A DNA stretch of 64,000 bases from Cucumis sativus (GCF_000004075.3 NC_026658.2:372001-436000); one strand, 5' to 3'; positions 1 through 12,496 are shown, counted from the first letter of the stretch. Made by a program: numbers and translations. The notes: a model not told the origin generated them from the letters alone.

Positions 1-127
1 TATGAATGTGACCCAGTTCATATGATGAATCGTTCGTTACAGTTTCATCAACGAAGTCTTCGTCTTCCGAAGAATCGCCAAATACTTGCTTCAATATTTC
101 AACTTCATCGTCCAGTTTTTCCCCCAT
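1..127 (-). CDS. N-terminus of an unidentified acidic protein, cut by the window edge
   Basis: The minus strand opens with ATG at 127 and reads 42 codons without a stop to the window edge. The peptide begins MGEKLDDEVEILKQVFGDSS and continues with an acidic Asp/Glu-rich run. An in-frame stop lies upstream (about 200-205) with no other in-frame ATG between, which supports this start. I cannot assign a family from the visible part. The opening faintly recalls the N-terminus of plant AlkB-like 2-oxoglutarate oxygenases, one of which I remember lying close to TOC159 in Arabidopsis (At4g02485), but that is a weak memory match. It lies downstream of TOC159 on the same strand. The reading could also be chance. 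Confidence 0.4.
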   Translation of the reverse strand, partial: MGEKLDDEVEILKQVFGDSSEDEDFVDETVTNDSSYELGHIH

Positions 128-2766
128 TTCCCTGCAGTCCCACCGGACGTTGGCTTGTCTTTGCCTCTTCTGTTTCCGAGTTTCTTTCTCCCCCACCCGG
201 TTTGGTTAATTTAAAATATGTACGGAAATGAGGGGACAAAGTAGTAATTTTATTACTTCATTTTTTAACCCGGTTTGGTTTATTTACTTAGGACCCTTTG
301 GATTGTGGGAATTAGAATGAGAATTTGTTATCACATTATAATACTTAACGTCCAAAGAGTTAAATTATGAATCAAATCAACTCTAAAACTATTATAAATA
401 TTATAAAATATGTATAAACTATACATTCAACAGTTGCTAAACAATGTTTGAGTTGAAAGAATTTGAATTAAAAAATGTTTGGATTTGGAGTAGCGTATAC
501 GAGCAAAGAGTATTCTAACAAATATTGTCTCACCTCAAGATATACCATTCTCATCAATCAATGGTTGTGGTTGTGTCTTATTGGAAGTGTCCAAGAAACA
601 TAATTATTCTCGATCATGGGCTGTGTGTGTTATCATTACGACGAAGCTAATATATATTGAGATAAGAAATTGGAGTTCAAAATTAGTTTTGAAGACATCT
701 TTTATTTGGGAGAAAGGAAAAGGCTCATATATACTTGTATAGGGAAGAAAAGTAAATAAGGTGTTACAATAATAACAAATACTAACAAACTAACTGCTGC
801 TAAACCTCTAACACTTAGCACCATCGACTAGGAAAATGAGATAATCAAAATAGTTTAAGTTTTGAAATATTGGAGGGCGAAATAGATCATTAGAAATTGT
901 ACCAACTTTGTGATATTTGCTTCTAAAAAATCTTGAAAATTGTTTATCTAAATCTACTATAATTTAATCAGATGGTCCACGAAAATGAATTTATATTGTT
1001 ACAGTTCTTTATTAGCTGATTTCATTAATACTATAATTTCATGCTAATCATCATTCAATATAGAGTTAAAATTGAGAGAAAGGAGAATAGATTAATGAAA
1101 GTAAATCAAGGACAAAAATGTCATTCAGAATACGAGGCCTCATTGTAGAAAACATAGAAACTCATGAGTTGGATGAAGGAATAAGATCTCTTTGAAAACC
1201 CCCCTATTGTTCTACCATTCCTGCAAAAACAAACACAATAATTCATGTTAGATTTATGTTCTTACCAATACATACTTGGAAAAAGTTACAAAAACAAAAA
1301 CATCAATACAAATGATCACTTAATGATTATGCTAACGAAAGTGCCAATCAGTAAGAGAAGAAACACAAGACACTTGTAAATTCAGTGATGCAGCCATGCT
1401 AGCATGGAAATATACATTCACCTAACATATTCGTAGTTCGTAGTCTAAGTCAATTCCCATAGATCTACCGGGCATTGGTGGTTGGGGTGGAAATTGGTAG
1501 GAATTGCTTCGTGTGATACTTTACCAACTCAACACCAACTACCGATCAAGGATACATATATACACATACACACTTTTGTGATTGTTTGGGCCACCAACAT
1601 GAGGTTGGTACTAGAGTTTAGGACTTCAGTTATAATAGTTGGTTTTCCAACAATAACATACAATTATCTACAATTATTACTATTTCAATAATCTCTATTT
1701 GCTTCAGGGTTTACTGTTTCTTATTCATCATCTATTCTCTCTTTATTATAGTATTTACTGTTGTTTAACCAAACTAAAATAATTTGCACTCAAACACACT
1801 CCAAAGGTCTCTTTAGAGTAAATAAACTAAAGAACCAGACAACCGGAGACCATTAAAGAGCTCAAATTAGAGCAACATCAGAGAGCTCAATAGAGGAGAG
1901 TCCCTGATTGATCGACAAACTGGGCTCATTTGGTCCGTTTTAGAAATCTTTTATTTCACTCTTACTTGGTGAAAAAGGCTTGAGGTGCTCTAAACTTTTC
2001 TGTCTTCAAGAACTATAGTTTGGAGGTAGGTAAAGATATTCTTGTTATTGGTGGGAATGTGGGATAAGCCACGACCCATGTGCATAATGCACAGAGCGGG
2101 TCAACTTATATCAATCACAAAAACAAAGGAACTAAAAGAAAAAGTAAAAAGGAATACATTCCCGAAAGAAATAGAAGGTAAAAGAGACTACATTCTCGGA
2201 AGAAATAGAAGTCCAAGATGGTGCAAGATAAAGGGGTTAACACACACGAGAAGGGCAAAGTATCTTAGCATACACATACATTTAACTATTCACAACTCAG
2301 TACACAGAGTTTTGTGTAAATAACTAGACTAGACCCAAAGCTTAAATTTACACAATTCATACAATTTTGACTTCAATCCGTCAAAGCTTTTCTTTAACTT
2401 CAAGAGTCACTAACAAAAGTGGGCCCTAGTAGAAGTTTTTTTCAGACATCTAAAACATGTTAAGCTCTTCAAACATTTCAGTCAAATGGTGGAACTACAA
2501 AGATATGTCAAAGGGTTAATAACCTACATGCTATTGACAAGCAAGCAATAATTAATCTCAAATATGTAAAGAATCTAAAGTCGGGATGAGACAAAATACA
2601 CCTTGCTTTCGAACAGAACAACATGAAAGGCAAGATTCAAATTCATAGTTTCAATAGAATCTTACTTATTCAGGAAAAATATTGAAACAGAAAGTGCTCA
2701 ATTTATAACCTACGGAGTGCAATGCCGACAGAATGAACAGAAAGAAATATGAAAATGAAACATAAC
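128..2766. other. Intergenic; 3' flank of TOC159
   Basis: No gene is supported here. The stretch is AT-rich and its open frames are short and not protein-like. The right-hand few hundred bases, about 2300-2766, probably hold the TOC159 3' UTR because that gene ends at 2767 on the minus strand. No mobile element could be delimited. Confidence 0.5.
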
Positions 2767-5700
2767 CTAATAGGTTGAATAATTTTCAGCAACTCCAGGA
2801 CGTAGGATGTTGTAAATAGCCCTGGCAACTGGAAGGAGAGCAATAAGAGCAATCTGAAGTTGGTCAGAACTGCTTGTTTTGACAGTGATCTGCCCACTTA
2901 GTTTGTTGTTGATTCCTGCACGTACCGCCATTTTGTAACTTCGTCCAACTGAAAAATGTGACTGAAAGTTCGCCCCCAAAGCTGTGTCTCCTCTCCATTT
3001 TACAAGAGATAAACCAAGTGATGATTGATCTTGTCCAATTGGGAAGTCTGCCTCCCTTAGCCGTATTTCCAGATTGGCACCAAATGCAGAATCATTCTGA
3101 GATCGAACAGTGCCAGTGCTACCAACCAGTACAACTCGCTTCCCTAGTGTAATCTGATCCTCGAGTTTAAGTCCTGGGCACACATTCTCTCCCAAGAATG
3201 TCACTGATACCCCAGCAGCTGTCTTGTTCTTTCTGAAATTTTTGAATTTCGTCTCTCCTCTAAGGATGTAGGCAAGCTGCCTACCAATATTTTGAATGTC
3301 AAAACCTGCCATAGTAGAACCATTTTCTCCATGCTTGGCAGAAACTGAGGAATCCAAGTGGATATTGAATTCTTTTTTGTCCTTTGTAATTTGAACGGCA
3401 ACAGCAGCAGGAAACCGATTAACAATGGCCATACTGTGTTCAAGATTCACACCATCATATCCACAGTCATGGTCCCAACCATGGGTGTCCAAGACTGGCC
3501 TCGCCAGGAACTGAGAAGTTGGCTCCAAGAACCGAAATCTGTAAGCTGGATTATCACCATCAAACGAAGGAGGAAGAGCCATGTCAGGTAGAGGAACCTG
3601 TACAGCCGCCGGACTACTATTTTCTTGGTCATCCTCCCCCATGTATCCATAATCATTCACAGTAGGTTGACCCTTCTTCTTGATATCTCTCATTCTTTTT
3701 AATTCCTCTTTCCACTGCTTTTTCTGGAGCAGCTTCACCCGATAATCATATTCCTCAAAGTATGCCTTTCTTTGCTCTTTGCTAAGCTTAGAAATCTGAG
3801 ATTTTCTGAGGGGCTTGAAAGGAGGGAGCTGGTCATACTCATCTTCCTCCTCTTCTTGATCTGAATCGGACATGTCCGCCAAATCAATATCAGAATCACC
3901 ATTATCACCACTTTGATCTGATGCCAGCTTTGGGTGTGTGCGGGATTGCAACAAACCAGACAATAAATATGGAAGAGGAGGTGAACGGCCACGGAGACCA
4001 AAAATCTTTCTGTGGTCAAATGTCTCTGGAGCTTTTGAAAGATTTCCTACTTCAGCCAGGATTTTAATAGAGAAGCATAAAAGTAAAAGCTGGGGCCTCC
4101 AAGTTTGACCATTAGGAAGCACCTTCTGGCCATCTCTGTTCTTTCTACAAGAGGGATGATTTTCAACAAGAGATACTGGGTTCATTAAAGTTGGATTTAG
4201 GATGCGCAGATCACCAACAGCTTGAGCAACAGTTTGCTGAAGAACATGAGACCGTTGAGCAACAAAGACCTCATAACCCAAAGGAGAACCAGAAGGACCA
4301 TCAGGTGGAGCAGAGGCAGCATGAGTGAGTGTGATGATGGCATTTTTCCAGATGGAAGAACCAAGGGAGCTGGATACTGATCTTAACAACAGCAGATCAT
4401 TAAGATCTCTGGTTTGATTATCCAGCCGGTCCACATAAAGAACAATATCAGGAGGGAACTTCTTCATTACATTCTTAATTGAGGATAAAATTCTGTTGTT
4501 GATACGACGTTCAGATGAAGAGGATCTAAGACCAGGTGAATCAAAAACCCTGATCTTAACACCTTCTACTGTCCCAATAATTTCTTTCACTGTAGTTGTA
4601 CCAGGCCCAAATGCATTGATTGGAGTTTTATTTTCCCCAAAAATTGAATTTATAGTTGCACTCTTTCCCACACCTGATTTCCCAAGAACAAGTATGTTCA
4701 ATGAGAAGTCTAAATCTTCTTTTCCTTCCGCTTCAAGCTGAATAGCCGTATTTTTTGCATTGTCAAAGCTAAATAGCTGACCAGTAGACCTACCAGCTAC
4801 AAGCCCAAAACGATATAGAACCTGTGCTACCAATGAATCATCTGGAGAGACACCTAGTCTCTGAACAAGCCTTAAAAAGTTCACCCTTATCTTCTGTAAC
4901 TTCTGTAGTTTAGTTTTCTCCTCTTCGCTCAATTTATTTTCAGCATCATCCCCCACTCTAGGATTCGATGAGGCAAAAGTTAGAGGACGGCTTGGGCGGG
5001 AAGCATTTTTTCCAGATATAAGTGAGGATCCAAGACCAGCAGGACGTTCGATGGAAAAAAGCCGGGAGCCATCCTGAGTTGTCACAGTGATAGGACCACC
5101 ATCTGAGCCAGCATCCCTAGCTGCTTTCAGAAGTGCTGCCAAAGCAGCAGAATCAAACAACTCCTTTCCATCACCTTCATCCTCCGTGTCTGCTTCATCC
5201 GAATCTGTGACAATCTGGCCATCTATTCTTTGTGAGTGATCAATCGAACTCTCTGCACCAGAATGGGAACCAGCTCCTGAGGCTCTCTCCAATTCCTGCA
5301 AGAATTCTCTAGCAGCTTCAGAGCTACCAAATATCTCAGCTTCAGTCTCTCCATCTGTACCAGAACCCTCAATATCACCTTCTTCATCTAAAGGATGCTT
5401 TTCACCATCTACTTCACTCAAAACTGGTTCAAGTAACTTAGGAGCATCAGAAATTCCACTATCTTTCACTGAAGCATTATCTGGGATGCTTTCTTTAATC
5501 AAGCCCCTATCCTCCTGAGACGGTTCAGATTCAACATCACCAGGCACATCCTCCCTTATTTTAGAATCATCTTTAGAGTCTTTTTCATTCCCTGCTTTAC
5601 TTGGAGAATCAGCAAGATTCACAGTTTCTCTTTCTTCATTAACTGTTGAAGCCCCAACGCCATCAAGCTGCTGATCTTCTACATCCGTAACCGCAAGATT

Positions 5701-7353
5701 TTCACTTTTTGCAATATCAGATGCAGCAATTGCTCTGTTTCCATGAGGTTCTGTTTCTTCTGTTCCAACTGCAATATTGGCACCTGGCATGCTATTATCA
5801 ACCTCAGAGTTCAAAACCACAGAATCGCTGTCAACAGGCTGATTCACCTCATGCCCAACACTATCAAATCCATTATCCAATTTGGTAGCCCCATGCGCCA
5901 AATTTGCAGTTTCCTTATTTTCCAAGTCCTTTATTTCCTCTGGATTACCTAAAACATCTGTTGCTGATACCTGTGAACTTTCATGCAAGGTTTTGTCATC
6001 TAAAGCTGAAGCAGTAAACTCATCCGTTTTGTTGTCAGCAAAAGAAACAGGCTCCAATTTGGTTAACAACTCTCCATCTTCAGCATCCACCTTGCCCTTC
6101 AATCTAATTTCCCCATCTGCTTGCATTTCAGCCACGGGGCTTCCCTTAGCCATTTCTGCTTCTTGTCCTCCATCTGCCGGTTCTAAAACCCCTGAGTTTT
6201 CGTCATCAGCTAGAACAATTTTGTTGTCAACAGGAGAATCAGTTTCTAAATTTTTCAACTGCTCTCCATCATCAGCAGCAGCCACCGTGTCATTCAATTT
6301 GACCTCCACATCTACCTGCTTCTCAGCCACAAGCGTCTCCTCTTGTTTTTCATCTGCTAGTTCCACAAGCTTAGAGCTTGCTTGGTCTCCCAAATCAGCT
6401 TTATCATCAGAAGAAGAACCAGGCGTTTCCTGTTCTTTCAATTGCTCTACATCCTCAGCAACCACCTTCTCACTCAAGTCAATCCCTTTACCAGCCTGCT
6501 TCCCACCCGCCAGAGTTTCTTTATCCAACTCTGCTTCTTTTTCTCCATCTGAAGCCTCATTTTGTGGCTGTTTAACTGTTACATCATTCAATTCATCCCC
6601 CTCTGCCACCTGCTTCCCACCATCAACAGATTCCTCGGGCACAGAGCGAACATCTTCAGTTACTAAACTTTCAGGCACATTGCCCTCTTTTGAGTTCCCC
6701 GACAACTCAATTGTTCTTTCTTGCACTTGACTAGCATCATCATCATCATTCCCTTCATTCACCACATCACCCGAATTCCCACTTCCACCAGATGCAACAA
6801 TCTCCTCCTTTTCCACTGGAACCTCAACTTCCCTCCCCTTCTTACTCTCAACAACATCTTCTCCACCCACTTTATCCTCAATTTCCTCCTTTCCTCTCAA
6901 GTTCTCATCCACCTGAAGGTCGTCCTCCTCCTCATCTTCCTCCTCGACGTCACTATCAACAGAAACCTTCGCAATTGGCCTACCACTAACCGGAGCAGAA
7001 AGTTGAGAATAACCCACAAAAGAAGTACCAGTATCATCCCCTTGGGCGGATTTCCCGAGGGACTCTTCTTCTGCATAACCCACAATTGGTCTATCTAAAG
7101 CAGACTCAAATTCCTCCTCCCCACTCAAAAACCCTTCAGTTTCGGAACCAGCACCATCACCATCACTACCACCCTCATCGGCAACTACACTAGTTTTAAT
7201 TTTAGCAACCCCCATCTCAGGTTCATCGAGAGAGGGAGTATCGACATGGGAATCAACGGTAGAAGAGGTAAAAGAGGAGGAGGAAGTGGAAGAAGAACCT
7301 GAGAAGACCGAATTCTGTTGCGACGGTTGTTGGGCCAAGTCCTTGGAGTCCAT
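2767..7353 (-). CDS. TOC159: Translocase of chloroplast 159, chloroplast outer envelope
   Basis: Single-exon gene of 1528 codons; Arabidopsis TOC159 has 1503. The protein is the GTP-dependent receptor of the TOC complex that recognises transit peptides of photosynthetic preproteins at the chloroplast outer envelope. Residues 1 to about 820 form the acidic A domain, rich in Glu/Asp/Ser, with diverged internal repeats at about 238-448. The G domain follows, with P-loop GKSGVGKS near residue 890, a G2 region GPGTTT, G3 DSPGL near 937 and the family G4 motif THAA. The rest is the membrane-anchoring M domain, containing DSDQEEEEDEYDQLPPFKPL and ending in the conserved LLPVARAIYNILRPG region. The ATG at 7353 (MDSKDLAQQ) was chosen; the frame is open further upstream to 7548, but that part reads like 5' UTR. 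TOC132/120 are related, but the long acidic domain favours TOC159. Confidence 0.96.
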   Translation of the reverse strand: MDSKDLAQQPSQQNSVFSGSSSTSSSSFTSSTVDSHVDTPSLDEPEMGVAKIKTSVVADEGGSDGDGAGSETEGFLSGEEEFESALDRPIVGYAEEESLGKSAQGDDTGTSFVGYSQLSAPVSGRPIAKVSVDSDVEEEDEEEDDLQVDENLRGKEEIEDKVGGEDVVESKKGREVEVPVEKEEIVASGGSGNSGDVVNEGNDDDDASQVQERTIELSGNSKEGNVPESLVTEDVRSVPEESVDGGKQVAEGDELNDVTVKQPQNEASDGEKEAELDKETLAGGKQAGKGIDLSEKVVAEDVEQLKEQETPGSSSDDKADLGDQASSKLVELADEKQEETLVAEKQVDVEVKLNDTVAAADDGEQLKNLETDSPVDNKIVLADDENSGVLEPADGGQEAEMAKGSPVAEMQADGEIRLKGKVDAEDGELLTKLEPVSFADNKTDEFTASALDDKTLHESSQVSATDVLGNPEEIKDLENKETANLAHGATKLDNGFDSVGHEVNQPVDSDSVVLNSEVDNSMPGANIAVGTEETEPHGNRAIAASDIAKSENLAVTDVEDQQLDGVGASTVNEERETVNLADSPSKAGNEKDSKDDSKIREDVPGDVESEPSQEDRGLIKESIPDNASVKDSGISDAPKLLEPVLSEVDGEKHPLDEEGDIEGSGTDGETEAEIFGSSEAAREFLQELERASGAGSHSGAESSIDHSQRIDGQIVTDSDEADTEDEGDGKELFDSAALAALLKAARDAGSDGGPITVTTQDGSRLFSIERPAGLGSSLISGKNASRPSRPLTFASSNPRVGDDAENKLSEEEKTKLQKLQKIRVNFLRLVQRLGVSPDDSLVAQVLYRFGLVAGRSTGQLFSFDNAKNTAIQLEAEGKEDLDFSLNILVLGKSGVGKSATINSIFGENKTPINAFGPGTTTVKEIIGTVEGVKIRVFDSPGLRSSSSERRINNRILSSIKNVMKKFPPDIVLYVDRLDNQTRDLNDLLLLRSVSSSLGSSIWKNAIITLTHAASAPPDGPSGSPLGYEVFVAQRSHVLQQTVAQAVGDLRILNPTLMNPVSLVENHPSCRKNRDGQKVLPNGQTWRPQLLLLCFSIKILAEVGNLSKAPETFDHRKIFGLRGRSPPLPYLLSGLLQSRTHPKLASDQSGDNGDSDIDLADMSDSDQEEEEDEYDQLPPFKPLRKSQISKLSKEQRKAYFEEYDYRVKLLQKKQWKEELKRMRDIKKKGQPTVNDYGYMGEDDQENSSPAAVQVPLPDMALPPSFDGDNPAYRFRFLEPTSQFLARPVLDTHGWDHDCGYDGVNLEHSMAIVNRFPAAVAVQITKDKKEFNIHLDSSVSAKHGENGSTMAGFDIQNIGRQLAYILRGETKFKNFRKNKTAAGVSVTFLGENVCPGLKLEDQITLGKRVVLVGSTGTVRSQNDSAFGANLEIRLREADFPIGQDQSSLGLSLVKWRGDTALGANFQSHFSVGRSYKMAVRAGINNKLSGQITVKTSSSDQLQIALIALLPVARAIYNILRPGVAENYSTY
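6010..6640 (-). repeat. Diverged internal repeats in the TOC159 acidic domain
   Basis: Translation of this stretch shows a recurring block of roughly 35-65 residues. Each block has a GGKQ/AEKQ/AEMQ-type start, then a VKL/IRL/IDL-type step, then EDVEQLK/DGEQLK/DGELLTK, then an acidic spacer. About four diverged copies occur (starts near 6640, 6515, 6340 and 6140 on the plus coordinates). The copies differ at many sites, so they are old duplications and not recent slippage. Variable repeats are known in this domain; the count here is my reading. Confidence 0.6.
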
Positions 7354-10300
7354 CGACGAGAGGTAAAGACAATGAAAATGGAGAAGGAAGTGAAGGAATT
7401 TGAATGGAGAAAAGTCCTGTATGTGCGTGTTAACAGGAAATTGTGGGGAGCGGCTGAGAAATGGAGAGAGCTCCGAAAGAGAAGATAGAAAAATGGAGAA
7501 AGATAAGGTTTTATTGTGATGGAATGGAAACAACTCTCTTTCTCTCACAACCGCTACACGCTGGGGTTTTTGAGGAGCCGACGAACACGATTTTTTTTCT
7601 CTCTTTTTCTTTTTACTTATGGATTAATTACTAAACCTCTTTCGATTTTTTTAGGTCAAATTATTTTCTTCTAAATTTTTCATTCTTACCTTCCTTATAT
7701 ATATAAAATAAAACTAGGCTTTATGTAGATAACTATTTCATACGATATACTTTTTGTTGTAAAATTCATGTGTATAAATAGTATTTGTTTGGTGGGTTAA
7801 TTCACTGCTATATTTTATATTTGATATATTAGTAATAAATATACTTTGTATTTACCAAATCCATGAGGGCATGAAAATTACTATTCATTATACTAAATTT
7901 ATAAGTCACTGAGTGCTCATGTATTTGTTAGTGTTTATGGATGTCGATGTCAAATTTTGGTATCACGAAAAAAAGAACGTAACTGTTTGACAGACTGACA
8001 CCAACAGTTGAATTTGAAAATGTAATTTGAAAGAGACAACCCGTAAAACAAATAAAAATAACTCTAATGCCTAAGTTAGTAAGAGTATATTATATAATAG
8101 AGAAAAAAATTTGATGTCTAAGTTACTTCACATGGAGTCATAAATATGTATTTATAGGAAATTTGAGTTAGGATTTCTCTTTGTCCAACTAGCCTGCTAA
8201 ATGGAGAAGGTTGGCCGCATAATCTGTCTAGGCTCATCTTGTCGGAGACCGAGGTCGATTCAAGGTTGGTTTGGATTTTCAACTGTTATCATCATCTTTC
8301 CAGAGTCCAAATAGACCATAGTATGCTCTCATTAAATAGAGAATGTCCTTCATTCTTGACCGAGGCCAAGGTCAATCGAACTATCTTGGTTTAAAGTTTA
8401 GTTATCCTTTTTCCTTAAGTCAATCTTCACAACATGCTTTTCCCAAAAGTATTTCCTCATATCTTATGTGAAAAAATTTCATTTTGGGTTGGTTTTCCTT
8501 TTCTTCCATGCCTATTTATATTTTCGAAAGTGTATCGCTAGAGTTGTCTCAACTTGAATGTATGTATTTAAGAGTTTTTCATTAATGCTCTTATGTTGAT
8601 TTTGCACTTATTGAGTTTGAGAACAATTATGTGAGCTCATCACATGAAGGCATTCTCCATCCATCGGCAAGTCTTCTAACGTATAGGTCAAACAAAAAAT
8701 TGAATACTTACTCTTCTTTATTCTTCCTCACAAAGTTCACAAATATATTTAGAAAGATGTTAGAGAAGGATTGTTCATATATATATATATATATACACAC
8801 ATGAGTTCTATCTGCTGACATGGCTTGCTTACGTGGTGTGATGATGAATTTCATTTTGTGCCCTAATTAATCTAACTAGCATGCTGAAATGCCAACTTCT
8901 TCAACGCAGAAGATTAGATGAAGGCATTCTCCATCCATAGCCAATTCTTCCACCGATTCTAGTGGATATCGTCAAAAACGATAGTCTAGTGTTCAACCAC
9001 CAATGTTCTCTTTTCTAATCTCTTTTGATTGCCCATTAATAGTTGGTTCTTTCATTGACTTTATTTCATATATTTGAGAACTATTAGTAAAAGGTTTTAA
9101 CACAGGTAGAAAGAGATAAATCTGATGCTTAAGAATTGTATTCAGAAACCACTTTCTTTGTACTTCAAGTCATACATGTTTGATTTATTGTTCACTATAC
9201 ATTGGTATGCCCTCCTACTTCCTTACGATTGACATGGAGGAAATTAAAATTTAGAGTGCTTTCCTTGTACAAGTATGTAAGTAATTTCACTCATTTTATA
9301 ACGTTGAGTTTCCATCCAAATATAGAAGAATTAACGTAAGATGTCATTCAAATTCCAATCACTCGGAATTGATTGCTTTCTTTCTTTCTTTTCTGCTTGT
9401 GGAATATAATATGAACAATCACTTTTCTTTGTAAGTAATCAACGATACCTTCTTTGTTCGCTTGTGTTGATGTGTAATTGTGGGGATATAACTATGAACA
9501 ATATTCACTTTTCTTTTCATTAGGGTTAATAACAAATTATATTTTCTTCATAGAAAATGTTTATAAATAATCGTATATAGACAAATCATATGATTTCTAT
9601 AACGTACGGCGAAAAGAGACCTTTTAAACCTATTTTTAAAATTTGAAGAACGACTAAAGTGGCAAATTTGAAACTTTAGGGATCAATCCCACCTATTTCT
9701 GAAAATTCATGACCGAAGATCTTTTAATTTTATCAACTTTTTTATGTGAATGGTAAGAAAAGAATTCATATAAATAATTTTATTTTGAGATGCATCCAAA
9801 TATCATTTTTTTTATTATTATTGATTTCACGAATGGATAAAAGAGATTTCTTTTTCTTAGAAGAACCAAATACTTGTACGACACTCAATTCAAGAGGAAA
9901 AACTAATAACCCTTATTTTGTTCACCAAATAGTGTGTTTTTTGAGTTAATATATATATTTTATCAAACGTTACTTGTCAAACATACGCAATACCTTATAT
10001 TGAGATTTTAGTATAATATCACAACTATAGTTTTATTTCACGTCGACAAAAAAATTGAAAAAAGTGATTATCAATTCCTATAAAAATATGTTTTTAGTTT
10101 CGAGTCGTCACAATTAGAAACATATAAATTTAGTGTGCTAACTCTAACTAAATTCTTTTCGTATTCTCTAGTACGAGAAAACGAATCTAAGTTGTCAATA
10201 GCTTTAAAAGTGTGGTGTTATAATTAGGGTTGGAGAAAGATTATTCGGTGTGATTGCAACAATTTTATCAACAAAAACAGTATTTTTGGGTTAATTAGTT

Positions 10301-12496
10301 AGTAAAAGAAAATTAATAAGTTCGAGTTAGAAGGCAAAGATTTGTGTTATAGTTTTTGTCTCATTAGTTGAAATGTTTTGTTGTTTTGTTTCATTATATA
10401 ATTGTTGCATTTTTTTTTCTTTGGAGATAATATTTCCCAATGGTCCCCTTTCCCTTTTATGTATTTTTATTTGTTTCATTCCAATGTGTAAGGTCCCCTA
10501 TGCTTCAACCCTAATCCTAAAATGTGTGGTCATCACTTTCCCAAGAGTAAAAGATAGATAGTATAGGACGGAGATAAACCATTCTAAAATCGTAAATGTT
10601 TCTTTTCTTTTTCTTTTTTTTGCGAAAGGTATTGTAATTAAAACATAGATTAGAGAAAACCAAACGTCTGACCTCGAGGTTGATAACGTTATATCGGTTG
10701 AACTACACTCATGTTGACTTAAATGTTATAAGCTGAGACTATAATTAAAAATTAGTGTTAGTGGAGAATTAAGGATTTTAATCATCATTTAATTAAGTTA
10801 GTGAATTAAAGACTTTCTACTTAATGTCACGTTTACCCAATTGTAATAAAATTTTATTGATGAGTCACTTGTAATAAATATGGATTGTAAAACATAATTG
10901 GATTGTTTTCTTTACCTAGTTTACTTAGAATTACGAAATTGTTACATTTATTAATTGTTAGTGTATTTCGTTACTGCGAGAGTGATAATGGTTAATACGT
11001 CTCAAAATTACATTTCAAATACAATAAAATTATAACCTTCGATTCCTCCACCACATTATGTTCTTTGATTACATAAGAAGTGAATCTCACATTTATTACG
11101 ATTACACATCACGTAAAATTAATGAAACGTGAGACACACTTTTTAAATTACAATGAATTTATTACCTTTACAAATTATGGTAAACACAATCTAAGTTTAA
11201 TTCAATCCATTCAAAAAAGGAAAAACAAAACCAAGTTTTGTCAAATAAAAATTATTACTATTATTATTATTTTGTTATATGTGATTGAAAATATTTTTTC
11301 TTATCCAAAACTACCCTTCATGAGAAAATTAATAAAGTTAAAAAAAAAACCAATTACATATTGAAATTGATTAAAAATAAACTAGAAATTAATTTTAAAA
11401 TTTTGCATTATATATATATATATTAAGTAAAATATTATTTAAACTAAAATGTTGGAGGGTCCATGGTCCCTCATGGTCTCCAAATAGGTTCACATGTGAT
11501 GCTTGCTAAACACCCTTGAACATTTGAGGCAATTTGTACTTTCAACTTGATAAACCTTTCATTTTTATTTGGAGGATTGTATTTGGTTAGATATGTATAT
11601 CGATCATAATTCACTTTTTTGTTATGGCTTCAACTTTAACGAAATTCTTTTCGATTAGTAGCGTGCACTACTATATTTTTTAGTATAATAATTGCAAGTA
11701 TGAGGATTGATTCTTTGAATTTCTAGGGTTAAAATTTTGACTAACCTCAGGGCAAATGTAAAACAACTTGACTGAGATCTTTAAATAAGAACCGAGATAG
11801 TGTACAAAATACCTAAAAGAAACGTTTGCTAGCATAATCAGTATTATGTAAAAAAAACACTAACCTATATTCATCTTATTTCCCTTTATGCTTTGGAACA
11901 TATGAAATGTGGGAGAAAGGAAAGGAGAGAAAGCTCAAACAATTGTAAAAAGTTTCCCAATTGTTGGCGGTGGTCATTTCATTTTTTAATATAATAATTA
12001 TATTTTCGATTAAGAGGGTATTTTCATCGTAGAGCGAAAAATTAATCTCGTGATGCATTTTACTATGTACACAAAAACTCGAAACAAATCTCCTACATAT
12101 GAAATTATATTATATGGTCGATTTCAGTCGAGATTTAAAGTGAACTACTCTTGAAATGTAAAACCGGTTGTCGATTTGAATTTAGGGTTGTAGTAGGAAG
12201 CTTTCCATTACCCTTTCATGGTAGAACATTGTTGTTGGGAGTTCTTTTTAAGTTTTTGTGTGCATCAACTTTCTTGTTCCATCTCCCAAGTCAAATAAAG
12301 TTCAATATCTTTTCAAAGAATCAAGCAGTATATTGATTTCCTGCTTCACATATGATTCTTTTTCGGCTACCCAATTCCCACTCTTGAAAGCAACATTTCA
12401 ACTTCACGAGTCTAAGATCATTCCTTTCAACTATTCATTTTATGGAGAAATCTTGTGATTAAGGTTTAAACTGCAGTGGCTATACAACAGTGATGA
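7354..12496. other. Intergenic between TOC159 and the PPR gene, with one SINE candidate
   Basis: This 5.1-kb gap separates two divergently transcribed genes. The part just right of 7354 is the likely TOC159 leader and promoter. An (AT)n tract lies at about 8777-8796. The phrase GGCATTCTCCATCCAT occurs twice, near 8650 and 8925. A short tRNA-derived retroposon is described separately at 10601-10719. No coding region is supported; open frames are short and low-complexity. Confidence 0.5.
10601..10719 (-). mobile_element. Candidate tRNA-derived SINE, minus orientation
   Basis: On the minus strand the element starts at 10719 with GTCAACATGAGTGTAGTTCA, which resembles a tRNA-like pol III A-box head. 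It continues through a degenerate B-box region (CGAGGTCAGACGTTT) and ends in an A-rich tail (CAAAAAAAAGAAAAAGAAAA). It is flanked by an 8-bp direct repeat TAAATGTT at 10593-10600 and 10720-10727, as expected for a target-site duplication. Internal promoter boxes are decayed, so the copy is probably old and inactive. The family name is not known to me from sequence alone. Confidence 0.5.

Noticed and set aside
2703..7098. Several open frames of 60-280 codons opposite or overlapping TOC159
   Set aside because: They are frame shadows of the coding sequence; composition follows the antisense of acidic codons and no domain is recognisable.
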